Assembly (NCBI GenBank): GCA_964412395.1
Contig: CAYPOY010000119.1
Span: 1-13,958, forward strand
DNA from: CAYPOY01 sp964412395
GTDB lineage: Bacteria; Chloroflexota; Anaerolineae; B4-G1
Direction of reading: 5' to 3'
DNA length: 13,958 bases
Of this stretch, positions 6,914 to 13,892 are shown piece after piece; within the stretch, counting starts at the first letter, position 1; every line of letters starts with the position of its first letter. The notes under the pieces are model-generated. The model was not told the origin of the DNA and ran no database searches. It saw only the letters and a program-made list of their open reading frames with translations. The position numbers and the translations under genes were made by a program.

Positions 6914-7008
6914 GCACCCGACAACTCTTGTCCACCCGGGTATTGTGTTGAAGCTCATAGGGCGCCCGGTTTTCGCCTACGCGCTGGCCGGAATCATTTG
7001 TCAGGAGC

Positions 7009-7722
7009 ATGATGTCTATCATTCGTGATGTCTCTGTGACCCTGGATGCGGGGGAAGCGCTGCGTCGCCAGGGAATGGGCAAAATGAGCGACCGAACGGA
7101 GGTCCGACCACAGTTCATGGCCCTGTCGCATGAACTGCTGGCCGCCGTGGACCATCTTCACCTTTTGGAACCGACCATTGCTTATGAGTTACACCCGATA
7201 GCCGAGGTTCGCCACGACCTGCTGAAGCTGGAGGACGACACCATGCTGTATGGGCCTCTGCTTCCTTCGCTCCTGGCGTCGGCCAGGGAGCTGGCGGCAG
7301 CGGTCTGCACCATCGGACCTCGCCTGGAGGAAAAGGTGGCCGATTACTTCGCCCAAAGCGATCCACTACGGGCTATGCTATTGGACGGCATCGGCAGCGC
7401 GGCCGTGGATGTCCTGGTAGAGGAAGTTTGTCAGATCATCCGGCGCGAGGCAGCGTCCCGCGGCTATGCGTCCAGCAGCCCCCTCGCCCCAGGCATGCGG
7501 GGTTTTCCTATGTCCGAACAATGGCGACTGTTTCAACTGGTCCCCGCAGAGCAAATTGGGGTGCGCTTGACCTCCGCGGCAATGATGGTGCCCCGGAAGT
7601 CGGTCTCTATGGTCATCGGTCTGGGCCCAGCAATGCCGACCTGGACGCAGCTTGAAAAGTGTGATCACTGTAGCATGAAAGACACCTGCCGCTACAGAGT
7701 GTACGCCGGTGCTGGACACTGA
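7009..7722 (+). CDS. MetH activation-domain-like protein (corrinoid reactivation)
   Basis: This 237-residue cytoplasmic protein resembles the vitamin B12-dependent methionine synthase activation domain family as found alone in corrinoid gene clusters. The signature is SSSPLAPGMRGFPMSEQWRLFQLV (about 155-178) followed by IGVRLTSAAMMVPRKSVSMVIGLG (183-206). The C-terminal tail has CX2CX5C (Cys218, Cys221, Cys227: CDHCSMKDTCRYR), a possible metal site not present in MetH itself. ATG 7009 and ATG 7012 are adjacent; AGGAG 7003-7007 gives a somewhat better spacing for 7012. In MetH the domain binds S-adenosylmethionine for reductive methylation; here a role in cobalt reactivation or redox relay is inferred. 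It lies after the terminator and before cassette copy B. Confidence 0.78.
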   Translation: MMSIIRDVSVTLDAGEALRRQGMGKMSDRTEVRPQFMALSHELLAAVDHLHLLEPTIAYELHPIAEVRHDLLKLEDDTMLYGPLLPSLLASARELAAAVCTIGPRLEEKVADYFAQSDPLRAMLLDGIGSAAVDVLVEEVCQIIRREAASRGYASSSPLAPGMRGFPMSEQWRLFQLVPAEQIGVRLTSAAMMVPRKSVSMVIGLGPAMPTWTQLEKCDHCSMKDTCRYRVYAGAGH

Positions 7723-7768
7723 TCGCTTTGTCGCTTGCCAGGACGGCTGACCTGGGAAGGCGGTTCAA

Positions 7769-7822
7769 TTGGTAAGAGCAGAGCCGGCTGACGCCGTCAT
7801 CAAATCGTCAACTGACGGATAA
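7769..7822 (+). pseudogene. DUF6951 remnant with in-frame internal deletion (17 codons)
   Basis: The sequence from about 7747 (CTGACCTGGGAAGG) aligns with the leader of the intact DUF6951 gene at 633. TTG 7769 then encodes MVRAE, matching MTRAE, and continues directly with PADAVIKSSTDG and a stop, matching PADVTIKMSEDE from the C-terminal end of the intact protein. Relative to copy A, bases 670-936 (267 bases, 89 codons) are missing without a frameshift. The stop is 14 bases before the RACo GTG. It is almost certainly non-functional as DUF6951 but may still act as a leader ORF. Confidence 0.8.
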
Positions 7823-7836
7823 CTCGGAGGATAAGC

Positions 7837-9648
7837 GTGAAGCTTTGTCGAATTGATTTCGAGCCAGTGGGCCGGCGAGGACAATGCCCGGCTGACCAAT
7901 CGCTTTTGGACTGCGCACGCCAACTGGGCGTGGACCTGGTCAGCCTCTGTGGAGGCGAGGGAGCCTGCGGTCGCTGCAGGGTGCAAGTCCTGACCGGGCA
8001 AGTCTCGGAACCAACCTCTGGTGAGCGGGAAGCCCTTTCTTCCCGAGAGCTGGAGGATGGCTATCGCCTGGCCTGCCAGACCTACCCGCTGAGCGATTGC
8101 AAGCTGCGCGTGCCGCCAGAATCGCTGACTACACCGCAACGGACCCAGGTGGAGGGGCTGGAGGTCGCCGTTCGCCCGGAGCCGCCAGTCTGTGCCTACC
8201 AGGTGCAGCTACCACCTCCATCCCTGTCGGACCTGCGGGCAGACGCCGAGCGCCTGCTGGAGGCGCTGGAGCAGCAGCACCAGGTATGCTCCCGTACCAT
8301 TGCTATTGAGGTCCTGCGAGACCTCTCCCCCCGGCTGCGATCCTGGGACTGGGAGGTACAGGCTTCGGTGCGCGGCGGCGAAGTGGTGGCCCTCGGCCCC
8401 TGGCCCAGCCGCCAACTGGGGCTGGCCGTTGACCTGGGGACCACCAAGGTCGCCGGTTATCTGGTGGATCTGGAGAGTGGTCAGACTTTAGCTGCACAGG
8501 GGATTATGAATCCCCAGATCGCCTATGGCGAGGATGTCGTGTCTCGCATCGCCTGCACAAGGGAGGCGCCGGCCGAGGCGGTACGGCTGCAGGAACTGGC
8601 TGTGGAGGCGCTGAACCAGTTGGCCGTTGATCTATGTGCCGGGGTTGACACCGAGCCGGAGGAGATCGTCGAGGTGGTGGTGGTGGGCAATACTGCCATG
8701 CACCATCTCTTTCTGCGCTTGCCGGTGGAGCAACTGGGTCTCTCCCCGTATGTGCCCGCAGTCAAGGATGCGCTGGACATCAAGGCCCGCGACGTAGGGT
8801 TGCGCATCGCGCCGGGGGCTTACGTGCACCTGTTGCCCAACATCGCCGGATTTGTGGGCGCCGACCACGTGGCGATGTTGCTGGCTACGGAGGCCTGGCA
8901 GGCTGAAGGGGTGGTGCTGGCGCTGGATATCGGCACCAACACCGAGGTCTGCCTGGTGAGCGATGGTGAGATGACCAGCGTCTCCTGCGCCTCCGGCCCC
9001 GCCTTCGAGGGGGCCCACATCAAGTACGGCATGCGGGCCGCCGATGGGGCCATAGAACACTTGCGGCTGGTGGATGAGCGGGTCGAATACCAGACCATCG
9101 GTGGAGCGCCGCCGGTTGGCATCTGCGGCTCTGGCATCCTGGACGCTATGGCCCAGCTTTATCTGGCCGAGGTGCTGGGCGCCAATGGAAGGATGGGTGC
9201 TGATCATCCGCGAGTACGCACTGATCAGGGACAACGGGAGTTCGTTCTGGTCAGCGAGGAGGAGCGGGATGGGGATTCAGCCATCACCATCACCCAGCAT
9301 GATGTGCGGGAGCTACAATCGGCCAAGGGAGCCATACGAGCCGGCATCCGGGTGCTCCTGGAGGCGAAGGGCCACTCCGAGGAGGATATTGAGCAGGTGA
9401 TCATCGCTGGAGCCTTCGGCACATACATAGACGTGGCCAGCGCGGTGACTATAGGCATGTTACCGCCGCTGCCCCTGGACCGCTTCCGGCAAGTGGGAAA
9501 CGCTGCTGGTATGGGCGCCAGGCTGGCCCTCATCTCCCGCAGCAAGCGGGCCAAGGCGCAGACCATAGCCCGCCGGGCCAGCTATATCGAATTGGCTACA
9601 GTGCCTCGCTTTGAGCAGATTCTCGTTCAAGCGCTGTCTATAGGATGA
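7837..9648 (+). CDS. RACo-like ATP-dependent corrinoid activation protein, cassette copy B (intact)
   Basis: This is the 603-residue intact paralogue of the gene at 974. Domains are the [2Fe-2S] ferredoxin with Cys38, Cys44, Cys47 and Cys80, a linker region (about 110-190), and then the ASKHA ATPase with VDLGTTK at 198-204, VVVGNTAMHH at 281-290 and LDIGTNTE at 363-370. The C-terminal VIIAGAFGTYIDVASAVTIGMLPPLP block is typical of RACo/DUF4445 proteins. GTG 7837 has GGAGG (7826-7830) 6 bases upstream. It should reduce an oxidised corrinoid protein in an ATP-dependent step; the electron donor is unknown. The MtrH/AcsE-like gene follows after 25 bases, with no Dph6-like gene between, unlike copy A. 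Confidence 0.94.
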   Translation: MKLCRIDFEPVGRRGQCPADQSLLDCARQLGVDLVSLCGGEGACGRCRVQVLTGQVSEPTSGEREALSSRELEDGYRLACQTYPLSDCKLRVPPESLTTPQRTQVEGLEVAVRPEPPVCAYQVQLPPPSLSDLRADAERLLEALEQQHQVCSRTIAIEVLRDLSPRLRSWDWEVQASVRGGEVVALGPWPSRQLGLAVDLGTTKVAGYLVDLESGQTLAAQGIMNPQIAYGEDVVSRIACTREAPAEAVRLQELAVEALNQLAVDLCAGVDTEPEEIVEVVVVGNTAMHHLFLRLPVEQLGLSPYVPAVKDALDIKARDVGLRIAPGAYVHLLPNIAGFVGADHVAMLLATEAWQAEGVVLALDIGTNTEVCLVSDGEMTSVSCASGPAFEGAHIKYGMRAADGAIEHLRLVDERVEYQTIGGAPPVGICGSGILDAMAQLYLAEVLGANGRMGADHPRVRTDQGQREFVLVSEEERDGDSAITITQHDVRELQSAKGAIRAGIRVLLEAKGHSEEDIEQVIIAGAFGTYIDVASAVTIGMLPPLPLDRFRQVGNAAGMGARLALISRSKRAKAQTIARRASYIELATVPRFEQILVQALSIG

Positions 9649-9673
9649 CATACGATACGGGGAGGTTGATCAC

Positions 9674-10519
9674 ATGGAAACCAGAGTCTCAAGTGTAACG
9701 AAAGAGGTAATCATCGGTGGTGAGCGGCCCGCAGTGCTCATCGGCGAGCGCATAAACCCCACCGGAAAGAAAAAGCTGGCGGCAGCATTACAGGTCGGCG
9801 ACCTGGAGCTTGTGCGCAAGGAGGCCCTGGCTCAGGTGCAGGCTGGGGCGGACATCCTCGATGTAAACGTCGGTGCGGCTGGCGTGGACGAGGTGGCTCT
9901 GCTTCCCCAGGCCGTGCAGGCGGTGATGGAGGTGGTAGATGTGCCCCTGTGTATAGATAGCAGTAGCCCCAAAGCCTTGGAGGCAGCTTTGAAGGTGTAC
10001 CAGGGCAAGCCTCTCATCAACTCAGTCACCGGCGAGGAGCGCTCCCTGGAGGGGGTTTTGCCCCTGGTCGAGGAATACGGGGCAGCGGTCATTGGCCTGA
10101 CGATGGATGGCGAAGGCATCCCCCAGGACCCTGATCGGCGGGTGGACATTGCCCGCAAGATCGTGGAGCGGGCCGAGGCGCTGTGCATCCCCCGCGAGAA
10201 CCTCGTCATTGATTGCCTGGCCCTGATGGTGGGAACGGATAGCAAAGCTGGCCTGGTGACCCTCGAAGCCATCCGCAAAGTCAAGGCCGAGCTAGGAGTG
10301 AACCTCACCTTGGGGGCCAGCAATATCTCTTTCGGCCTGCCCGACCGTGATCTGTTCAACTGTGCCTTTCTGGCCATCGCCATCGCCGCAGGGGTGAACT
10401 GTCCCATCGTGGATGTGGCTAAGGTACGCCCGACTGTCCTGGCCACTGACCTGGTCCTGGGCCGCGATCAGTATGCGATGCGTTACATCAAAGCCTACAG
10501 GCAACGCCAGGAACGTTGA
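9674..10519 (+). CDS. MtrH/AcsE-like methyltetrahydrofolate:corrinoid methyltransferase, cassette copy B
   Basis: This 281-residue paralogue of the gene at 3797 has the same pterin-binding barrel signatures: IGERINPTGKK at 23-33, AGADILDVNVG at 57-67, Asp95 in CIDSSSP, Asn116 in INSVTG, Asp180 in VIDCLAL, and Asn217 in LGASNISFGLPDR. ATG 9674 has GGAGG (9661-9665) 8 bases upstream. It is predicted to pass the methyl from corrinoid protein to tetrahydrofolate, or the reverse. It differs from copy A by many conservative changes but keeps all the binding residues, so both copies look functional. Similarity to copy A ends right after the stop codon. The next gene begins 95 bases later. Confidence 0.92.
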   Translation: METRVSSVTKEVIIGGERPAVLIGERINPTGKKKLAAALQVGDLELVRKEALAQVQAGADILDVNVGAAGVDEVALLPQAVQAVMEVVDVPLCIDSSSPKALEAALKVYQGKPLINSVTGEERSLEGVLPLVEEYGAAVIGLTMDGEGIPQDPDRRVDIARKIVERAEALCIPRENLVIDCLALMVGTDSKAGLVTLEAIRKVKAELGVNLTLGASNISFGLPDRDLFNCAFLAIAIAAGVNCPIVDVAKVRPTVLATDLVLGRDQYAMRYIKAYRQRQER

Positions 10520-10554
10520 AAACGCGGCGAGCGGAGGGTCAAACGGGGAGCGGC

Positions 10555-10605
10555 CTTGAAGTTATAAAAAATTCTGCCAATTGGCAAATCGCAAACTGGG
10601 GAGGG
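10555..10605 (+). promoter_or_regulatory. AT-rich spacer with 12-bp palindrome before the HyuA-type gene
   Basis: The 95-base spacer 10520-10614 contains the AT-rich run TTATAAAAAATTC (10562-10574) and the perfect palindrome TGCCAATTGGCA (10575-10586), followed by the ribosome site GGGGAGGG (10598-10605) used by ATG 10615. This looks like a promoter/operator region, but no well-spaced -35/-10 pair can be assigned with confidence. Confidence 0.35.
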
Positions 10606-10614
10606 AAATGCGGG

Positions 10615-12636
10615 ATGGTGGTTACATTGGGGATTGATACGGGCGGGACGTATACCGACGCCGTGCTGGTAGATCACGCCACGGGGAAGGTGCTGGCGGC
10701 AGCCAAGGCGCTGACCACGCGGCACGACCTATCCGTCGGTATCGGAGAAGCTGTGGCAGCCGTGTTTGCCATTGGACAAAAGTCTCCAATGGTCCTGTCA
10801 CCTGGCGACGTGGGCCTGGTAGGGCTCTCGACTACGTTGGCGACCAATGCCATCGCCGAGGGGCAGGGCGGCCCGGTCTGCTTGCTGCTCATCGGCTACG
10901 ATCCGGAGTTGATGCAGCAGTACGGCTTCCAGCGTGAGCTCGTCACCGAGGACGTCGTTTACCTTTGCGGCGGACACGACGTGTTGGGCAACGAGGTCGC
11001 GCCGCTGGACGAGGATGCAGCGCGGAAGGCTGTCCTGGCCCGGCGCGGTAAGGTCGAGGCCTTTGCGGTGTCCGGATACTTCAGCGTGCGCAATCCCGCG
11101 CATGAGCTGCGGGTGCGGGCACTGGTCAATGAATTGACTGGTCTGCCCGTCACCTGTGGGCACGAGCTGACCACTCGCATCAACGCCGTGAGGCGGGCGA
11201 CGACGGTGGCCCTAAACGCCTGCCTGATCCCGCTGCTGCGGGAGCTGATCGCCGCCGTACGTCAGACGCTGGACCAGCAGGGCATCGCCGCCCCGCTGAT
11301 GGTCGTCCAGGAGGACGGCTCACTGGTGCGGGCCGAGTTGGCCATGCAACGCCCCATCGAGACCATCCTCTCCGGACCGGCGGCCAGTGCCGTGGGCGCC
11401 TGGCATCTGGCCGGGCGACGTGACGTGTGGGTAGTAGATGTGGGCGGCACGACCACCGACATCGTCGCGCTGCGCGACGGCCAGCCTCGCCTTAATCCGG
11501 AGGGGGCGCGAGTCGGCGGTTGGCGGACGATGGTCGAGGCGGTAGATGTCCATACGGCGGGGCTGGGTGGCGATAGCCACGTGCGCTTCGACTCTGAGGG
11601 GCGGCTTCTCATCGGCCCCCGGCGCGTTGTGCCCCTCTGCCTGCTGGCAAACGACTATCCTGGAATACTAGAGGAGCTTCGCCGCCAGGCTGCAACGCAA
11701 CAGGGGGAGGGTGGGACTACTCAGTTTGTGGTGCCGTGTCGACGGCCCATCAGTTGGCTCTCGGACGAGGACAGGGCGTTGCTGCGCCGCCTGGAGGCAG
11801 GACCGCGGTTGCTGGCGTTACTCGCCCGTGAGATGCCCTACGACTGGCTGCTCTGGCGGCGGATTGAGGAGCTGGAGGCGCGGCGCGCGGTGCAGCGGGC
11901 CGGCTTCACGCCGACGGATGCGCTGCATGTTCTGGGGCGCTTCGAGTGCTGGAACGTGGAGGCGTCGCGGCTGGGTGCGGAGCTGCTGGCCGCGCATGCG
12001 GGCTTGCCGGTGGAGACCTTCTGCGAGCAGGTGGTGCAGGGGGTGTCGGACCGGGTGGCGACGGAATTGGTGAGCAAGGTACTGGGGGACGATGTCGGCC
12101 TGCCCGATTGGGAAAGGGAGCCCTCGGCGGCGGCATTGCTGGGCCGGGCACTTGACGACACGCAGGATGGGGACCTGAACTGCGAGCTGACGCTGCTGCG
12201 GCCATTGGTGGCCATCGGCGCACCCGTGGAGGCCTACATGCCCCGCGTGGCCGAGCGGCTACACACGGAGTTGACCATCCCGCACCACGCGGAGGTGGCG
12301 AACGCGGTGGGGGCCGTGGTGGGCAGCGTCATCCAGCGGCTGCGGGTACTGATCGTCCCGCTGGACCTGGACAGGGGTGAGCGGTCCCGCCTGCACCTCC
12401 GCGTGCACCTGCCCGACGGCGTGCGCGATTTCGTGGGCCTGGAGCAGGCCGTGCGCTACGCGCAGCAGGTGATGTCCGCCCATGCCGAAGCGCTGGCTCG
12501 CCAGGCGGGCGCAGGACAGGTGGAGGTGCAGATGGCCCGAAGGGATCGCTGGGTGGGGGATTTCTACCTGGACACGGAGCTGATCTTCACGGCGGTGGGG
12601 CGGCCCAGCCTGGCCACCTGCGAGGGTTATGCTTGA
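10615..12636 (+). CDS. Hydantoinase/oxoprolinase (HyuA)-family ASKHA ATPase, no HyuB partner
   Basis: This 673-residue protein carries the N-terminal hydantoinase/oxoprolinase region with the phosphate motif GIDTGGTYTDAVL (6-18) and LSTTLATNAIAEG (71-83). A second ATPase block, VDVGGTTTDIVALRDG, is at 274-289, and AGLGGDS at 315-321. ATG 10615 follows GGGGAGGG at a 9-base spacing; the frame is open up to 10516 but that stretch is non-conserved spacer. True hydantoinases and oxoprolinases need a HyuB subunit, which is absent, so a classical role is doubtful. Lone HyuA-like proteins occur in corrinoid methyltransferase clusters and, like RACo, are ASKHA ATPases, so a reactivation or chaperone role is an inference. 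G+C is high (41 of 60 in 11221-11280). The stop overlaps ATG 12629 of the following frame. Confidence 0.85.
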   Translation: MVVTLGIDTGGTYTDAVLVDHATGKVLAAAKALTTRHDLSVGIGEAVAAVFAIGQKSPMVLSPGDVGLVGLSTTLATNAIAEGQGGPVCLLLIGYDPELMQQYGFQRELVTEDVVYLCGGHDVLGNEVAPLDEDAARKAVLARRGKVEAFAVSGYFSVRNPAHELRVRALVNELTGLPVTCGHELTTRINAVRRATTVALNACLIPLLRELIAAVRQTLDQQGIAAPLMVVQEDGSLVRAELAMQRPIETILSGPAASAVGAWHLAGRRDVWVVDVGGTTTDIVALRDGQPRLNPEGARVGGWRTMVEAVDVHTAGLGGDSHVRFDSEGRLLIGPRRVVPLCLLANDYPGILEELRRQAATQQGEGGTTQFVVPCRRPISWLSDEDRALLRRLEAGPRLLALLAREMPYDWLLWRRIEELEARRAVQRAGFTPTDALHVLGRFECWNVEASRLGAELLAAHAGLPVETFCEQVVQGVSDRVATELVSKVLGDDVGLPDWEREPSAAALLGRALDDTQDGDLNCELTLLRPLVAIGAPVEAYMPRVAERLHTELTIPHHAEVANAVGAVVGSVIQRLRVLIVPLDLDRGERSRLHLRVHLPDGVRDFVGLEQAVRYAQQVMSAHAEALARQAGAGQVEVQMARRDRWVGDFYLDTELIFTAVGRPSLATCEGYA

Positions 12637-12639
12637 AAT

Positions 12640-12736
12640 CAAACAAGAGGAATATGGGGCAGCGTTAGTTGGCCTGACGATAACTGAAGCCTGCCGGCAA
12701 CGCCAGAAGCGTTGGAGATACAGCGAGGAAAGGGGC
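12640..12736 (+). pseudogene. Third MtrH/AcsE-like gene remnant with in-frame internal deletion
   Basis: Read in the frame of ATG 12629, this stretch encodes EEYGAALVGLTI joined directly to TEACRQRQKR. The first part matches EYGAAVIGLTM of the two intact paralogues and the second matches the extreme C-terminus TEAYRQRQKR of copy A. Compared with copy A, bases 4229-4609 (381 bases, 127 codons) are missing without a frameshift. The stop codon corresponding to TGA 4640 has become TGG, so the frame runs through the spacer into the DUF1638 gene. It follows the end of the HyuA gene by a few bases. Confidence 0.8.
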
Positions 12737-12763
12737 GCTAGAGGCTGCCGAGGAGACCTTGAA

Positions 12764-13423
12764 TTGCGAGCGAAAATCGCAGCATGTGAAACGGTCGGGG
12801 AGGAGCTAAGGAACCTAATCCCCGGCGATACACCCTGCAAGTTCCTGGAATTTGGCCTTCACTGCACGCCGGAGACACTCAACGCAACCCTGCAAAAGGA
12901 GATAGATGAAACCGGGGAGGACGTGGATACAATCCTGTTTGGCTACGGGATGTGCTCAAAGGGAGCCATCGGCCTGGAGGCGCGAAACTTCAGGCTGGTA
13001 ATCCCCAGGGTGGATGACTGCATTGGGCTTTTCCTGGGTTCCAGAGCTGAGTATACAAGACAGTGTCTTAAGGCACCTGGCACCTTTTACCTGACTAAGG
13101 GATGGATAGAGTGCGGGGATGATCCCTATACGGAGTATCTGAAGATGAGGGAAAGATACGGCGACGAAAAAGCCTACCGGCTTGAGAAAATGGTCATCGA
13201 AAACTATACCCGGTTGGCGTTGATTAACACGGGGAACTACAACCTGGCAAAATATCGGGAATACGCGAAAAAGGTGGCTGAATTCTTTGACTTGACATTT
13301 GAGGAGATCCCCGGTTCCAACGTGTTGATCAGGAAACTGATAGAAGGCGATTGGGATGAGAATTTTGTTATCGTTGAGCCTGGTGGAAAAGTGCGGTATG
13401 ATATGTTCTTCGACGCCTTCTGA
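12764..13423 (+). CDS. DUF1638 domain protein
   Basis: This 219-residue protein matches the uncharacterised DUF1638 family, which recurs in corrinoid methyltransferase clusters. Conserved features include IAACETVGEEL at the start (Cys8), His33-Cys34, ILFGYGMCSKG with Cys64, PRVDDCIGLFLGS with Cys86, GTFYLTKGWIE, and the C-terminal SNVLIRKLIEGDWDENFVIVEPG. The number of conserved Cys/His residues suggests a metal or corrinoid-related role, but none is proven. TTG 12764 is preferred: AGGAG 12751-12755 lies 8 bases upstream and homologues begin here. The frame is also open back to ATG 12629, which overlaps the HyuA stop and would add 45 residues derived from a decayed methyltransferase. No membrane segment is seen. 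Confidence 0.82.
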   Translation: MRAKIAACETVGEELRNLIPGDTPCKFLEFGLHCTPETLNATLQKEIDETGEDVDTILFGYGMCSKGAIGLEARNFRLVIPRVDDCIGLFLGSRAEYTRQCLKAPGTFYLTKGWIECGDDPYTEYLKMRERYGDEKAYRLEKMVIENYTRLALINTGNYNLAKYREYAKKVAEFFDLTFEEIPGSNVLIRKLIEGDWDENFVIVEPGGKVRYDMFFDAF

Positions 13424-13468
13424 GTTACTGGAGTTTAGATAAATCGTCCCAACCAACCGACAGACCAG

Positions 13469-13756
13469 CTATCCCACCGCTCTTCCTCGGAACTCCCCCA
13501 GTCCTCCGTACCTGTGCCGCTTCATATAGTCCCGCAGTTCGTCGCACACCTCCCGAAAAACCTCCATCCCCCGATAGTAAACGGCCGAGCTGATGCCCAC
13601 GGCGGTCGCGCCCACAAGGATCATCTCCACCACGTCCCGCCCGGTCGTCACCCCACCTACTGCCACGACCGGCACGTCCACCGCCCGGCATAGGTCGCGC
13701 ACGCAGCGGACGGCGATCGGCCTGTCCCCCCTTGCCCAGAGGGCTATTACGTCTAC
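13469..13756 (-). pseudogene. Dihydroorotate-dehydrogenase-like (PyrD/PreA) C-terminal fragment
   Basis: On the minus strand the last roughly 95 residues before the stop at 13469 resemble the C-terminal end of FMN-dependent dihydroorotate dehydrogenase/PreA barrels: VDVIALWARGDRPIAVRCVRDL, then VPVVAVGGVTTGRDVVEMILVGATAVGISSAVYYRG (phosphate-binding loop for FMN) and a GGLGEFRGRAVG tail. The similarity stops at about 13756, exactly where the promoter of the divergent LacI-type gene begins. The frame continues to 13930, but that part overlaps the promoter and the regulator's coding start and shows no family resemblance. The N-terminal and catalytic parts of the barrel are missing, so it is a truncated gene. 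It converges on DUF1638 with a 45-base spacer (13424-13468) that holds no clear terminator. Confidence 0.7.
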
Positions 13757-13785
13757 TTGACAAAGGTCATTGAGCATGGTATGAT
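13757..13785 (+). promoter_or_regulatory. Consensus sigma70 promoter of the LacI-type gene
   Basis: TTGACA (13757-13762) and TATGAT (13780-13785) are separated by exactly 17 bases. This is the best promoter in the window and points to the regulator gene starting at 13893. Confidence 0.85.
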
Positions 13786-13788
13786 TTT

Positions 13789-13806
13789 TTTGCACACGTT
13801 TGCAAA
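13789..13806 (+). promoter_or_regulatory. LacI-type operator just downstream of the promoter -10
   Basis: TTTGCACACGTTTGCAAA is an 18-base palindrome with 16 of 18 positions symmetric about a central CG, as is usual for LacI-family operators. It lies four bases after the -10 and about 90 bases before the LacI-family start, suggesting autorepression. Confidence 0.65.
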
Positions 13807-13864
13807 CCCATCGCAAGCAATCCATCACACCGCATTGGGATCGCTTTTCTCTGAGCAGACAATT

Positions 13865-13874
13865 CACACGTGTG
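13865..13874 (+). promoter_or_regulatory. Second CACACGTGTG palindrome near the LacI-type start
   Basis: The perfect 10-bp palindrome CACACGTGTG (13865-13874), followed by CA, shares the CACACGT-TGCA core of the upstream operator-like site. It lies 19 bases before ATG 13893. It may be a second operator half of a repression loop, or a chance match. Confidence 0.45.
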
Positions 13875-13892
13875 CAGGCAGGAGCACCCCCT

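Larger units (their letters stand above)
7747..10519 (+). repeat. Segmental duplication copy B
   Basis: This is the paralogous cassette to 633-4642, in direct orientation. It contains the 17-codon DUF6951 remnant, intact RACo and the MtrH/AcsE-like gene. Divergence at 17 of 100 residues in the ferredoxin domain, against 11 of 100 in the ATPase domain, shows the duplication is not recent. Confidence 0.9.

Noticed and set aside
6920..6932. GACAACTCTTGTC dyad after the terminator as a second site for the 4757 regulator
   Set aside because: The half-sites are in the reverse arrangement to the operator at 4757-4772 and the 5-bp arms are too short to support a call.
10516..10614. Earlier start of the HyuA-type gene overlapping the methyltransferase stop
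   Set aside because: The leader is spacer-like with an AT-rich palindrome, and the ATPase motif begins six residues after ATG 10615, which has its own ribosome site.
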